From Bromus sterilis (lineage: Eukaryota; Streptophyta; Magnoliopsida; Poales; Poaceae), in the NCBI GenBank assembly GCA_950022295.1, contig OX465601.1, positions 72,239,501-72,303,500 on the forward strand: 64,000 nt of DNA. The letters are read 5' to 3'. The position numbers and the translations under genes were made by a program. Shown in pieces: positions 55,481 to 64,000 of this stretch. Under the pieces are notes generated by a model that saw only the letters and a list, made by a program, of their open reading frames with translations, ran no database searches and was not told where the DNA came from. The first letter of the stretch is position 1. Each line of letters begins with the position of its first letter.

Positions 55481-56612
55481 TTCAGAGATGTGTCTCACCA
55501 GAAGAAGGTAGAGCCATCCTCAACGAAATACACTCTTGATATTGCGGACACCATGCCGGCTCTCGTTTGATGGTCGCTAAAGCCTTTCGACATGTCTTCT
55601 ACTGGCTCATAGCTCATGCAGATGCAGAGGACATAGTCAAGAAATGTGATGGATGTCAGCGCTATGCAAAATAAGCTCACGTGCCGGCTCAAGAACTCAG
55701 GATGATACCTATCACTTGGCCCTTTGCAGTATGGGGACTTGATATGGTGGGACCTTTCAAAAGGTCAGCCAACAAAAACACCCACATATTAGTGGCCATG
55801 GATAAGTTTACCAAATGGGTCTAAGCCGAGCCGGTCAGCAAATGTGACGCTGCGACAACACTAAAATTCTTGAAAAAGATCATATACAAATTCGGCTACC
55901 CTCACAACATCATCACTGATAATGGTTCTAACCTATCAAAAGGGGTTATGCAACGATTCTGCCAGAACAAGCACATCCGACTCGACCTTGCATCAATGGC
56001 TCACCCACAGTCCAACGGACAAGCCGAGAGAGCCAACCAAGAGTTGCTCCAAGGTATCAAACCCCGACTCCTTGTCCCCTTGAAAAGGACGCCGGGTTGC
56101 TGGGAGGAAGAGTTACCCTCAGTATTATGGAGCATCAGGACAACTCCCAACAGGTCGACAGGCTATACACCCTTCTTCCTAGTCTATGGAGCGGAAGCCG
56201 TCCTCCCAAGTGATATACGTCACGACTCACCAAGAGTCACTGCTTATGTAGAAGCCGAAAACGAGAAAGCAAGACAAGATGCCTTGGATATTCTCGATGA
56301 ACAACGAGATTTGGCTGCAGCTTAGTCGGCTATTTACCAACAAGATCTGCGACGCTACCATAGCCGTCGCATCCAAAGTCGGACTTTCCAGGAAGGTGGT
56401 TTAGTGCTCCGACTCATACAGAAAAGAGATGGAATGCACAAGTTGTCCTCTCCTTGGGAAGGACCGTTTGTGGTCAGCAAGAACCTGTACAATGGATCCT
56501 AGTACCTAGTGGATATACGCGAGAAGGCAGTCACGCGCACAAGCATGGAGGAGACTCCTAGGCCGTGGAACATCGCACAACTCCGTCCATATTACACTTC
56601 AGTAGAAAAGTA
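55481..56612 (+). pseudogene. E6 integrase with several stops
   Basis: It reads in one register from the T-run shift (about 55478) to TAA near 56610, with stops at about 55537, 55672, 55822, 56323 and 56499. The zinc region is GHHAGSRLM ... KKCDGCQRYAK. The core shows D in GLDMVGPFKR, D in ITDNGSNLS and E in GQAERANQE. A C-terminal domain follows (RDGMHKLSSPWEGPFVVS). No chromodomain is present. Several stops fit C-to-T or G-to-A changes. Confidence 0.85.
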
Positions 56613-58620
56613 AAATTACTATACATTTAAATAAGTCGACATTCGTCGCACTGGCTTTCGCCATATTAATATATATATAAGTCGACATTCGTCGCGCTGG
56701 CTTTCGCCATCAAAATATACTAAGTCGACTTTGTCGCAGTGGCCCTCGCCACATATACCTATGTAGACTTTCGTCGCACCGGCTGTCGCCATGACGACGA
56801 CTCTTTATCTTTTTGTTTCATGTCATTTATTTTCGCATCATACATTGCATACTTTGCAATATTATATCTCAGAGACCTGGGGGCTTGATCAACACCTCTA
56901 TTGGTACTGAGCATGTATATTGCTTATTAAGGGGAATCGGGGAGTCGATGACAACCATTGACTCTTTATCCAAAAACTCGGCATGTATATGTAAAAATAC
57001 ATATGTATAAGCTTATTCAGGGGCAGTAGGGGAGCTCGATGACACTCATCGACTCTTATCCGAAGAAATCCCGGCATATACATGAACTGGCTAAAACACG
57101 CCTTGGCCTGTATAGCTTAAGCTCATATGACCTACGTGTACCCGGATTAGTCCAAAACCTTGGCGGCTTACAACAACGCCTACCGAGTCTAGCCTTAAGT
57201 ACAGGGAACACTAATCATATGTTTCTGGCTTACAGAGAAGTGCCGATTCACAGATAACCCAGTAATCTATCTCAACTAGAAGATAAGGCGTGTTAAAACT
57301 AGAGTCGACTTCTATATGAGCCTTCATACTTTCTTTTTGCATACATTAGCATCATCACATACTTTTTTTCATTTTATATGTCATCCAAAAGATGCACCTT
57401 CAGCATTAAACTGTGTGACTCGGTATGACACACAAGATGTTCATACTGACTCATGGGGACTACAACTTGAAAATCTCTATGTGATGCAGCAGTGTGTCAA
57501 GACACGCATGCCGACTCATAGGGATTATACCTTTTGCATTACATCTTCTGCATCTATAAAGTCAACTGCGGTCGCAAACGGCTCTCGCCATATATAAAGT
57601 CGACTGCGGTCGCAAACGGCTCTCGCCATATATAAAGTCGACTGCGGTCGCAAACGACTCTCGCCATATATAAAGTCGACTGCGATCGCAAACGGCTCTC
57701 GCAAATAATAAAGTCGACTTTGGTCGCAAACGGCTCTCGCCATTTATAAAGTCGACCTCGGTCGCAACGGCTTTCACCGTATATATATAAATCGACTTTC
57801 GTCGCACCGACTCTCGCCGACTTAACTGTCATACCAGCTTGGAATTGGCACACATTACTCCGGGTTGCTGAAGGAAACATATTCCAACACTAGAAGGGCC
57901 ACTCTATTTGGAAGCTGGGAACATAATCCATCGTCTCATATCTATGTCACTTGGCAGATTAAATAATTGACCTATGTGACTCGGTATTGCACACAGATGC
58001 ACACACCGACTCATGGGGACTACACTTCAATATTTCTTCTCAAATTAAAAACTCGGTACATCCACCAGCTGAATACACCGACTCTTGGGGAGTAATAATT
58101 GAAAAAAAATTCCTTATCAAAAGGTTTGGCATATAATACTTGCTGACTTCAGAACACATGGAAAGAATTGTAAGTCCCAGGTTGTTGCAGGCAAGACAAC
58201 CCGACACTTGGGGGCTACACTACTTCAAACAAAATTACTTCTTTCATGAATCGGCTCAAACGCCATGATAATTATACCAAATATTGAGAAGCAACACTTC
58301 TTTGATGACCTGGTACGGCACGTAAACGTGACCACACCATCTCATGGGGGCGACAAGTCGATCTGTCATATGAGTCGATTACCGATACTCAACTATTCTA
58401 AATCGACTGAGGGGGCTACAGATACATACACTATCATAAACAATTGGCTCTCATACATCTTGAAAAATATTCAAAGTCAGGAATAAAACTGACTCATGGA
58501 CTCAATGAAAATTCATAATTTTCATTCATCAAACCAACTGGGTCTTACATCAAAGGAGACAACCTTACAAGCAAAAGCCAAACTCGCCGAAATTCTACTA
58601 AAAAAGAAAAATCTATAGCT
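56613..58620 (+). other. E6 3' region rich in tandem and dispersed repeats
   Basis: Two kilobases between integrase and the antisense gene without plus-strand coding signal. The region contains four loose units at 56632-56800 (AGTCGACATTCGTCGCACTGGCTTTCGCCAT type) and a direct duplication of about 88 bases at 56920-57090 (GGGGAGTCGATGACA / GGGGAGCTCGATGACA). It also holds the 38-bp array at 57555-57826 and dispersed units ending CTCATGGGGACTACA (57417-58400). Hypervariable 3' regions with tandem repeats are known in Tat elements. Confidence 0.75.
57555..57826 (+). repeat. Seven-copy 38-bp tandem array
   Basis: Units start with TATAAAGTC at 57555, 57593, 57631, 57669, 57707 and 57745 (period exactly 38) and at 57786. 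Each holds a GTCGACT-like site, GCGGTCGCAAACGG and CTCTCGCCAT. Copies differ by one to several bases and decay toward the right. Open frames on the minus strand are a by-product of the repeat period and have repetitive Tyr/Arg-rich translations. Confidence 0.92.
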
Positions 58621-59196
58621 TCAGACATCTTCTTCAAAGTCGGCTTCATCCTCCATTGAAGCTTCTTCTTCACTAAGGAGTTCTTCATCACTGGATCTCT
58701 CAATACAACAACAGACTCGGTCTCCATCTGAGTCAAAGATCCTAGCCCACAAAGTGTCTTCACCATCAAATCTGAAGACAATGGTGTCTCCTCTTGAGAT
58801 GTTCCTAGATCGAAGAAAAGTTTTCCAACCCTTCTCAAAAAACATGGTGCCATGGCTAGAAAATCTAACCGTCACCCAAACAGGCCCATGAGGTGATCCA
58901 TCTGATCGGAGCCAAAGACCCGAAGGCGTTGAGTTAACCACAAGTTGAGAAAAGGACTCAGGAAGTTTGATCCAGTGTCTAATCGTCCGGATATGAACCA
59001 AGAACTCATTCCTCTCAGGAGAAGAAGAGGGAGATTTGGAAGGAGAGGCAGCACGAGTACTTCTTCCTCTACCTCTACCACGGCCACGACCTCGCCCACG
59101 GCCACGGCCACGACCACGAACGCGACCGCGGGTACTTTCACGGGGATCGGGATCGTTGGATGCCAGAGGAGAAGAGGCTTCTAGCTTAGGCGCCAT
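58621..59196 (-). CDS. B3-domain protein encoded antisense inside E6
   Basis: An intact ORF of 191 codons, ATG at 59194-59196 in good context (CCCCATGGCG) and stop at 58621. Residues 1-22 are polar. Residues 23-47 are an uninterrupted Arg-Gly repeat, and 48-63 are Ser/Pro-rich. Residues 65-165 are a B3-type DNA-binding fold: an LPESFSQLVV strand-helix, LWLRSDGSPHGPVWVTVRF, FFEKGWKTFLRSRNI, GDTIVFRFDGED and LWARIFDSDGD. This matches the GW..F, GD..VF.(Y/F)DG and IFD pattern of REM/VRN1-type B3 domains. Residues 168-191 are strongly acidic. It was probably captured from a host B3 gene and binds DNA. Whether it is expressed or used by the element is unknown. Antisense ORFs are known in some Tat elements (for example maize Grande). 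Confidence 0.75.
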   Translation of the reverse strand: MAPKLEASSPLASNDPDPRESTRGRVRGRGRGRGRGRGRGRGRGRSTRAASPSKSPSSSPERNEFLVHIRTIRHWIKLPESFSQLVVNSTPSGLWLRSDGSPHGPVWVTVRFSSHGTMFFEKGWKTFLRSRNISRGDTIVFRFDGEDTLWARIFDSDGDRVCCCIERSSDEELLSEEEASMEDEADFEEDV

Positions 59197-59295
59197 GGGG
59201 AAAATAGGAAGAGGGAGAAGAAGATGGATGCGTTTGAAGGATCAAACTATGCAAGGAATATTTACAGTAGATTCATGGGGAGGATCAATTAATAC

Positions 59296-59308
59296 CATAA
59301 ATTATACG
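59296..59308 (-). promoter_or_regulatory. Candidate TATA box of the antisense B3 gene
   Basis: The minus strand reads GTATAATTTATGG about 105 bases upstream of the ATG. It is followed by a pyrimidine-rich stretch (CTTCTTCTCCCTCTTCC) just before the start codon, as in many plant leaders. A second AT-rich candidate (GTAAATATTCC, about 59258-59268) lies closer. Assignment is by position only. Confidence 0.4.
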
Positions 59309-59682
59309 GGATAACTACCCGTGGTAGATAGCATTTATGGAAAGACTCCTCGATTCCCATTACAAACATCAATGCCTCCAACCGACGTTTCAGGCAGTGT
59401 GATCATAAAAACCAAACCGGATCTTCGACCAAAGGTCAAAAATCTTCAAGTAAAAGGAGATGTAAAGCTAAAAAGAATTGGCGTCGACTCCTAGTAAGCA
59501 TCAAATGATAGTTGATTCAATCAGAAAAGTTGACTTCATGAAGATAAAGGAACCGAAGCAAGATTGAAGCGAGACGACTCCGACTCCCAATCAACGCCAA
59601 GCATAAAGTCGGCCCTTGATCCATGAAGAGCCGGCGGCAATGAAGAAAATAAAGAAGATTGCTGTGAAGACTAAAGCATCAC

Positions 59683-59700
59683 AACAATCCTGGGGGCTAA
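59683..59700 (+). promoter_or_regulatory. E6 polypurine tract
   Basis: AATCCTGGGGGCTAA lies directly before the 3' LTR start TGTTGGGGGG. Similar G-runs with CTAC recur upstream at 58207 and 58390. Confidence 0.7.
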
Positions 59701-60254
59701 TGTTGGGGGGATGGATCAGGCCCATAGACCCGGCATTAGAAACCTCTGGGCCGACTTACATATGAAGGCCCACAAAGAAGACCCGACCAGGAGTCTGACG
59801 TGCCAAGCGTGAAGATTGAAGCCCTAGAAGGAATTCGACTTACCTTGTATAGCGCGTAGAAAACTTGTAAAGTAGAATAGAACTCCACATCGTGTACGAG
59901 TCGGACTCTAGGAATCCCGGGACCCAACACCTTTATAAGCCGAGGTCCACAGGAGCCAGAGCCAGAACTTACCTCAAGCCAGGACTAGACAACTCGCGCT
60001 ATAACCTAGATCTCCAGGAGACTAAGGTTGCGAAACATCATCACTGTATTCGATAAGATCGGCTCTTCCTATTGAGGAGTCGATCCCACAATAGTCAAGA
60101 TGCAGGAGTAGGTCTTTACCTCATCGATGGGGCCGAACCTAGGTAAATCTCCGAGTCCCGTGTCTACGTCGACTCTCTCCTCGAATTCGCCTCGCAGCAA
60201 AGGTCCCATGATAAGTCCGACTTTACGGACATCTGTCGTGACTTTCCCACGACA
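59701..60254 (+). repeat. E6 3' LTR
   Basis: It is 554 bases, starts TGTTGGGGGGATGG and ends CCCACGACA, with gtgac (TSD) and E2's RT following. TATA box at about 59931. It aligns with 40376-40934 throughout. Confidence 0.9.
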
Positions 60255-60602
60255 GTGACCTTGGCTATACCCTTGATGACCTTAAGGGGATTAGTCCATC
60301 GATTTTCCAACACACTATCAATCTCGAGCCCGATGCTAAGCCAGTTGTTGATCATCAACGACGACTGAAACCACGGATGAAGGACGTGGTTAGGACTGAA
60401 ATTCTCAAGCTTCTAGCCGCATGTATCATCTATCATATATCTGATAGTAGGTGGGTAAGTCCAGTTCATTGTGTTCCTAAGAAAGGAGGTATGACTGTTG
60501 TTCCTAATGATAAAAATGAGCTAATACCTCAATGAGTTGTTATTGGATATATAATGTGTATTTATTACAGGAAGTTGAACAAAGGTACTAGGAAGGAGGA
60601 GT
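60255..60602 (+). pseudogene. E2 RT fragment, rest of pol deleted
   Basis: It continues E2's polyprotein in register after E6 (YTLDDLKGISPSI, HTINLEPDAKPVVDHQRRL, WVSPVHCVPKKGG) for about 115 codons, with a TGA at 60533. At about 60597-60604 the similarity to E1 jumps from E1's 18185 to E1's 22112. RT catalytic core, RNase H, integrase and the third ORF, about 3.2 kb, are therefore missing. A few shared bases (GGAGG-like) lie at the joint. Confidence 0.85.
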
Positions 60603-62227
60603 AAATCTCCTTGGGTAATGGCATCCCCTTAGCTTGTTCCAAGCTTGGGGGAGTGCCCGATATCTTTATCTTTATCTTAGTCTTTTAGAGTCAAGTAGAG
60701 TCGTACCATGTCTAGGGAAGTTATTATATGAAATAGGTGTTTTCATTGAAGTCTATCACTCCTTTGTGGAGAGTCTTGTATCCGTGAGTGTGGAGTCATC
60801 TATGATGGAATATCAATGATAAGTCTATTGATCCCTTCGTTGCACTCGATATTCTCTTCATGCAATCATCCTTATATGATGATTCTTATGGGGAGTATTG
60901 ACCTTATATCAGGTATGGCTTTGAAAACTTTATTTAAATTTTGGCAAACATAGCTTTGGTCATGACAACATGCATGTTTTCTCAAGTAGCGACATAGCCA
61001 AAACATTTATGTTGTTATGTTTGATGTGTTATGTTGACAAGGAAGACAACTTGATGTGTTATGCTTACCTTAATGTTTATGCTTTATGTGCTTTGCATCT
61101 AAGTTAGCATCAATTATCTGTTCTCTCAAAACCTTTGCTAGCCAAAACTCTTTGCCAAGAAGGTTTCTGCTTGTGCTTCCATACCCTGAAACCAATATCT
61201 TCCTTATGAGTCCACCATACCTTCCTATTCGTGGTATTTCCCTACCACTCCTAATAGTATATAATTTATGTGTTATCCTTAAATGTTCAAAATCTTATGT
61301 TTTGTGCCTCTTGTTTAGCTCATGAGGAAGTAGTAGGTAATTCATGATCTTCTTAAGTTGGACAAGTTTTACCCCGGGATTGCATGTCTAATCTGCAAAC
61401 CCATAATACGAGGAGGAACTAGCATGAGTCTCCCAACTCGTAAGATAATACAACAAACAAACCCTCCTTCACGCTTGGTCTATGATAAATCAGAAACTTT
61501 GGCAGTGATAAACAAAGGAGATTAAGGGGATGTGATCGTCCCCACTTGGGAGCCGTTCCTCGAAACTTGTCCAGCTTGAGAAGTAATTGAGCTGTCTATT
61601 AGCATTCATTGACAAACTATGCACCTCCCAATTTTTTTTATCATTATGTTTGATTTAAGGATAGCACATGAGTTTTCCCTGCTTGCCTATATTAAGGCCT
61701 ATCTTTTACTTTTATGTTGATTCAGTTTTCCTACTTCCATATTTTCCCAAAGAGAACAGACACTTGATGTTGACGAGGATTCATTCATATAATGCTGCAT
61801 TAAGTTTTGCCATGCCACATCATTGTTGACATTATCTTTTGATAAGTAAGTTGTTTGCAAAAGCTTATGCCAAGCAAACATCTTCCTTTGTGTTAACATT
61901 TGCACTTCATGAATAATAACATGTTCTTTCAAAATCTTCAAATTGTTCCATTATAAAGTGAAAGAGCAAAAGTAAAGTTATTAGTTGTCCTTTGACCAAG
62001 GATATGTTTGCCATAATTTGATGAGTTTTCTCAGCCCTACTTTCGATTATAATATTCATTACTTTCTCATAAGGGCCTTATGAGATGAGGTTGCTGTTGA
62101 GGATGCTTGAGTTTGATGAACAAATCATGATGCTTCTTGTCCGTATTCTATTTATCGACACTTCACTCTCTAAACTTGTGGATAGGTTTACTGAGCTCAG
62201 TATTCACTTGGGGACAAGCGAGGTCTA
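60603..62227 (+). other. E2 3' non-coding region
   Basis: It is homologous to 22112-23721 of E1 and co-linear with it. No gene, array or RNA is seen in it. Confidence 0.72.
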
Positions 62228-62240
62228 AGCTTGGGGGAAT
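62228..62240 (+). promoter_or_regulatory. E2 polypurine tract
   Basis: AAGCTTGGGGGAAT immediately precedes the LTR start TGATACGTCC, as in E1. Confidence 0.8.
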
Positions 62241-63754
62241 TGATACGTCCAAAATGCATCACTATTTTATATAGTAATTCATCCTTATTCATTGATATAT
62301 TTCACGTTATGATGTTGTTCTTATGTTGTTTTGGCTTGTTGTACACAGTTTGCAAACTTTCCGATGCCGAAGCTGCAGACACAGGATTCATAGGTAAAAA
62401 GTGGACGCTAAGTTGCTGAAACAGAAGACCTCCAAATTACCTGAAAATCGACGGAGGCCATTTTCCAGAAGATTAACGGAGGCAGGCAAAACGAGAGGAA
62501 AAGGGGGGCCACCAGGTGCCCAGGCGGTCTGGTGGCGCGCCCCCTGGTGGCCGCGCCGGGTGGCCGTCTGGACACCCGGGGCCACCCCGGCTCCCCCCTT
62601 TGGCCTATATATTCATCGTCGTCCGAAAACCCTAAAAAGAGCGAAGTTTTGTAAGTTCCGCCGCCGATCCGTGGCGGAAACCTACAGAGAAGAAAAGACA
62701 TCTCCGGCGGGCAGATTCCGCCGGGGAGAACACCTCCCGGAAGGGGAGATCAGCGCCATCGTCATCATCATCGTCACTGGCATCATCGAGATCATCATCA
62801 ACATCACCCCCAAAATCAACACCATCTCCATCACCATCACATCTCACCTCACAAGTTTAACTTGTGTTGTAATCTGTACTATCTATCCTCTCTACTCTAT
62901 CGGTGTTGATTGCTACCGTGTGATGAATGCTATTGAGTTTTGTTGGAGAAATATCGTTGTGTCCATATTGTTTATCTTCTATTTATCCCCTCTGATCATG
63001 ATCTCTTTTATGTCTTGTGAGTAGTTACTTTAGTTCTTGAGGACATGGTAGAAGTCTAGTTGCTAGTAGTCACATGATGTTGAAGTAATATGTGTTGTTT
63101 GATATTTAAGTTGTGTTGTTATTTTTCTAGTGGTGTTGTGTGAGTCGAGCACTCAACACTTCGCCTTATTAAGGACCTAGGGGAATGCATTCTGTATAAA
63201 GAATGCTTATGGTGGATTGCCTGAGTGACAGAAACCTGAACCCCAGTTTGCACGCTTTTGCACAAGGGAACAATAGATCATCGATCGTATTGCTATGGTT
63301 AGGCTTTTTCCTTAATTACTATCTTGTATTTGAGGATGCTTGAAAGATATTTAATCATAAGAGTGCACTTATCTTAGTCTAGAAGGTGCACTAGCATAGA
63401 TCCACCCACTCAACACTTATCAACACAGCACATAGTATCGATACGGAGTATAGCGAAAGCACGTGACTATTTCTCCCGTGTGTCCTTAAGAACGCTTTAG
63501 CCTTTATAAGTTCAGTTGCTAGGCCTATCCTTTGCTCAAAAGGATTGGTCCACTTGTTTCTCTCAGTGCCTTTTATTTTTCTCGCTTTTATCTTCCTATT
63601 GCTTATACCGAAAACCCCTAAAAAGTTATCTTTCACCGCCTGCAGTTATTTCTTTCCCAAAGTCACTTACCAATACCTTCTGCTCCTCGTTGGGTTCGAC
63701 ACACTCTTATTATCGAAAACGCTACAAACGACCCCCTACAGTTGAGGGTCATCA
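62241..63754 (+). repeat. E2 3' LTR
   Basis: It is 1514 bases, TGATACGTCC to GGGTCATCA, and uninterrupted. It shows what 13875-14314 plus 37328-38392 looked like before E1 arrived. Its U3 has the GC block GGCGCGCCCCCTGGTGGCCGCGCC (62534-62557) and a TATA box (CCTATATATTC, about 62605). Confidence 0.9.
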
Positions 63755-64000
63755 CATCTGAGCCAGAAGAATGAGTTCATAGGGAGCAACTGATGATTGC
63801 GTGCTCCCGCACACATAATGATTCAACAAGATCAGGAAGACAATGACAAGGGGTGTCAATGAAGAATACTCAGACATAAGTAATTAACCATAATGCAAGC
63901 AGGTAAGAAGAATCTCCAAAAGCAGAAGGCTGCGGATGGATTCATTGGAGTCATATAGTATTACAAAGTATTTCAGAATCACATGAACAACTGGGGATGG
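63755..64000 (-). mobile_element. E0 internal region resumes
   Basis: After E2's LTR and catct (TSD), 246 bases with the same A-rich style as 12000-13874 reach the window edge. For example, AAAGCAGAAGGCTG at 63918 recurs from 13510. No coding domain is visible. Confidence 0.55.

Larger units (their letters stand above)
40376..60254 (+). mobile_element. E6, Tat-lineage gypsy element with antisense B3 gene
   Basis: The LTRs are 40376-40934 and 59701-60254 and differ at about 38 of 550 positions by eye (7 percent). The TSD is gtgcc (40371-40375) against gtgac (60255-60259), confirmed because E1 shows the uninterrupted target sequence. Inside are a gag gene split by E7, protease remnant, RT, two RNase H domains and integrase. 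A 3 kb 3' region follows with tandem repeats and an antisense ORF. Dual RNase H and a long 3' region with antisense ORF are features of the Tat lineage. Without E7 and S2 the element is about 9.4 kb. Confidence 0.9.
13875..63754 (+). mobile_element. E2, Athila-like Ty3/gypsy element, split by E1 and E6
   Basis: The 5' LTR starts at 13875 (TGATACGTAC), is broken at 14314 by E1 and resumes at 37328-38392. A tRNA-Asp primer site follows at 38405. The gag-protease and early RT region runs to 40375, where E6 is inserted, and resumes at 60255. The rest of pol is deleted. The 3' LTR is 62241-63754. Flanking bases are tgtct (13870-13874) and catct (63755-63759). These can both derive from an ancestral cgtct duplication by CpG deamination on opposite strands. 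The combined length of the element without inserts is about 7 kb. Confidence 0.83.

Noticed and set aside
57555..57826. CRISPR-like array
   Set aside because: The 38-bp units are head-to-tail tandem repeats with no unique spacers, in a plant retrotransposon.
57525..57880. Minus-strand frames encoding repetitive Tyr/Arg/Ala-rich peptides
   Set aside because: They are translations of the 38-bp tandem array. The period is not a multiple of three, so frames rotate. No start or domain supports a protein.

Overview
This window is intergenic, repeat-filled chromatin from a large-genome grass. I see no host gene. The organism is most likely a Pooideae cereal relative (Triticeae or oat group). I infer this from the LTR families: LTRs beginning TGATACGTCC with a tRNA-Asp primer site, roughly 4 kb LTRs beginning TGTGACACCC, a grass-type Cassandra TRIM, and a CACTA element with the CACTACTAGGAAA terminus. 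Species cannot be decided from sequence alone. Almost every base belongs to a stack of transposons inserted into one another. I resolved the stack from LTR pairs, primer sites, polypurine tracts and target-site duplications (TSDs). Element labels E0-E7, S1 and S2 are mine.

Outermost is E0, a minus-strand LTR retrotransposon. Its LTR occupies 1-11778 with interruptions, and its internal region is 11779-13874 and 63755-64000. The E0 LTR is interrupted by a 4.3 kb solo LTR (S1, 874-5160) and by E4 (5630-10947, minus). E4 itself holds a truncated CACTA element and a truncated LTR of the E0 family. E0's internal region is split by E2 (13875-63754), an Athila-like Ty3/gypsy element.

E2 was hit twice. 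Its 5' LTR contains E1 (14315-37322, TSD agaag), a sister element with a nearly complete gag, protease, RT, RNase H and integrase region plus an extra third ORF. E1's third-ORF region carries a Cassandra TRIM with 5S-rRNA-like LTRs (21370-22057, TSD caaac). E1's 3' LTR carries E3 (25158-37158, minus, TSD tccag), a young Tekay-like chromovirus element that has lost gag and protease. E2's reverse transcriptase gene contains E6 (40376-60254, TSD gtgcc/gtgac), a Tat-lineage element with two RNase H domains. E6's gag is split by E7 (42547 to about 53045), a non-autonomous Athila-type element with one intact gag-like ORF. E7's 5' LTR is split by S2 (44038-48032), a solo LTR of the E0 family.

The most interesting object is in the 3' part of E6. 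On the strand opposite to the polyprotein, at 58621-59196, lies an intact 191-residue ORF with an RG-repeat tract, a convincing B3-type DNA-binding domain and an acidic tail. It has its own TATA-like upstream region. Next to it, between pol and this gene, is a seven-copy 38-bp tandem array and a set of dispersed repeats that end in polypurine-tract-like sequence. A second point of interest is in E1: a GC-rich palindromic block followed by a TATA box, the same layout as the LTR promoters, sits inside the element just upstream of the third ORF.

The relative ages are readable. E6 and E4 LTR pairs differ at about 7-9 percent of positions by eye. The E3 pair differs at about 1 percent and the Cassandra pair at 2 of 266. 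The oldest layers show CpG-type decay even in their TSDs.
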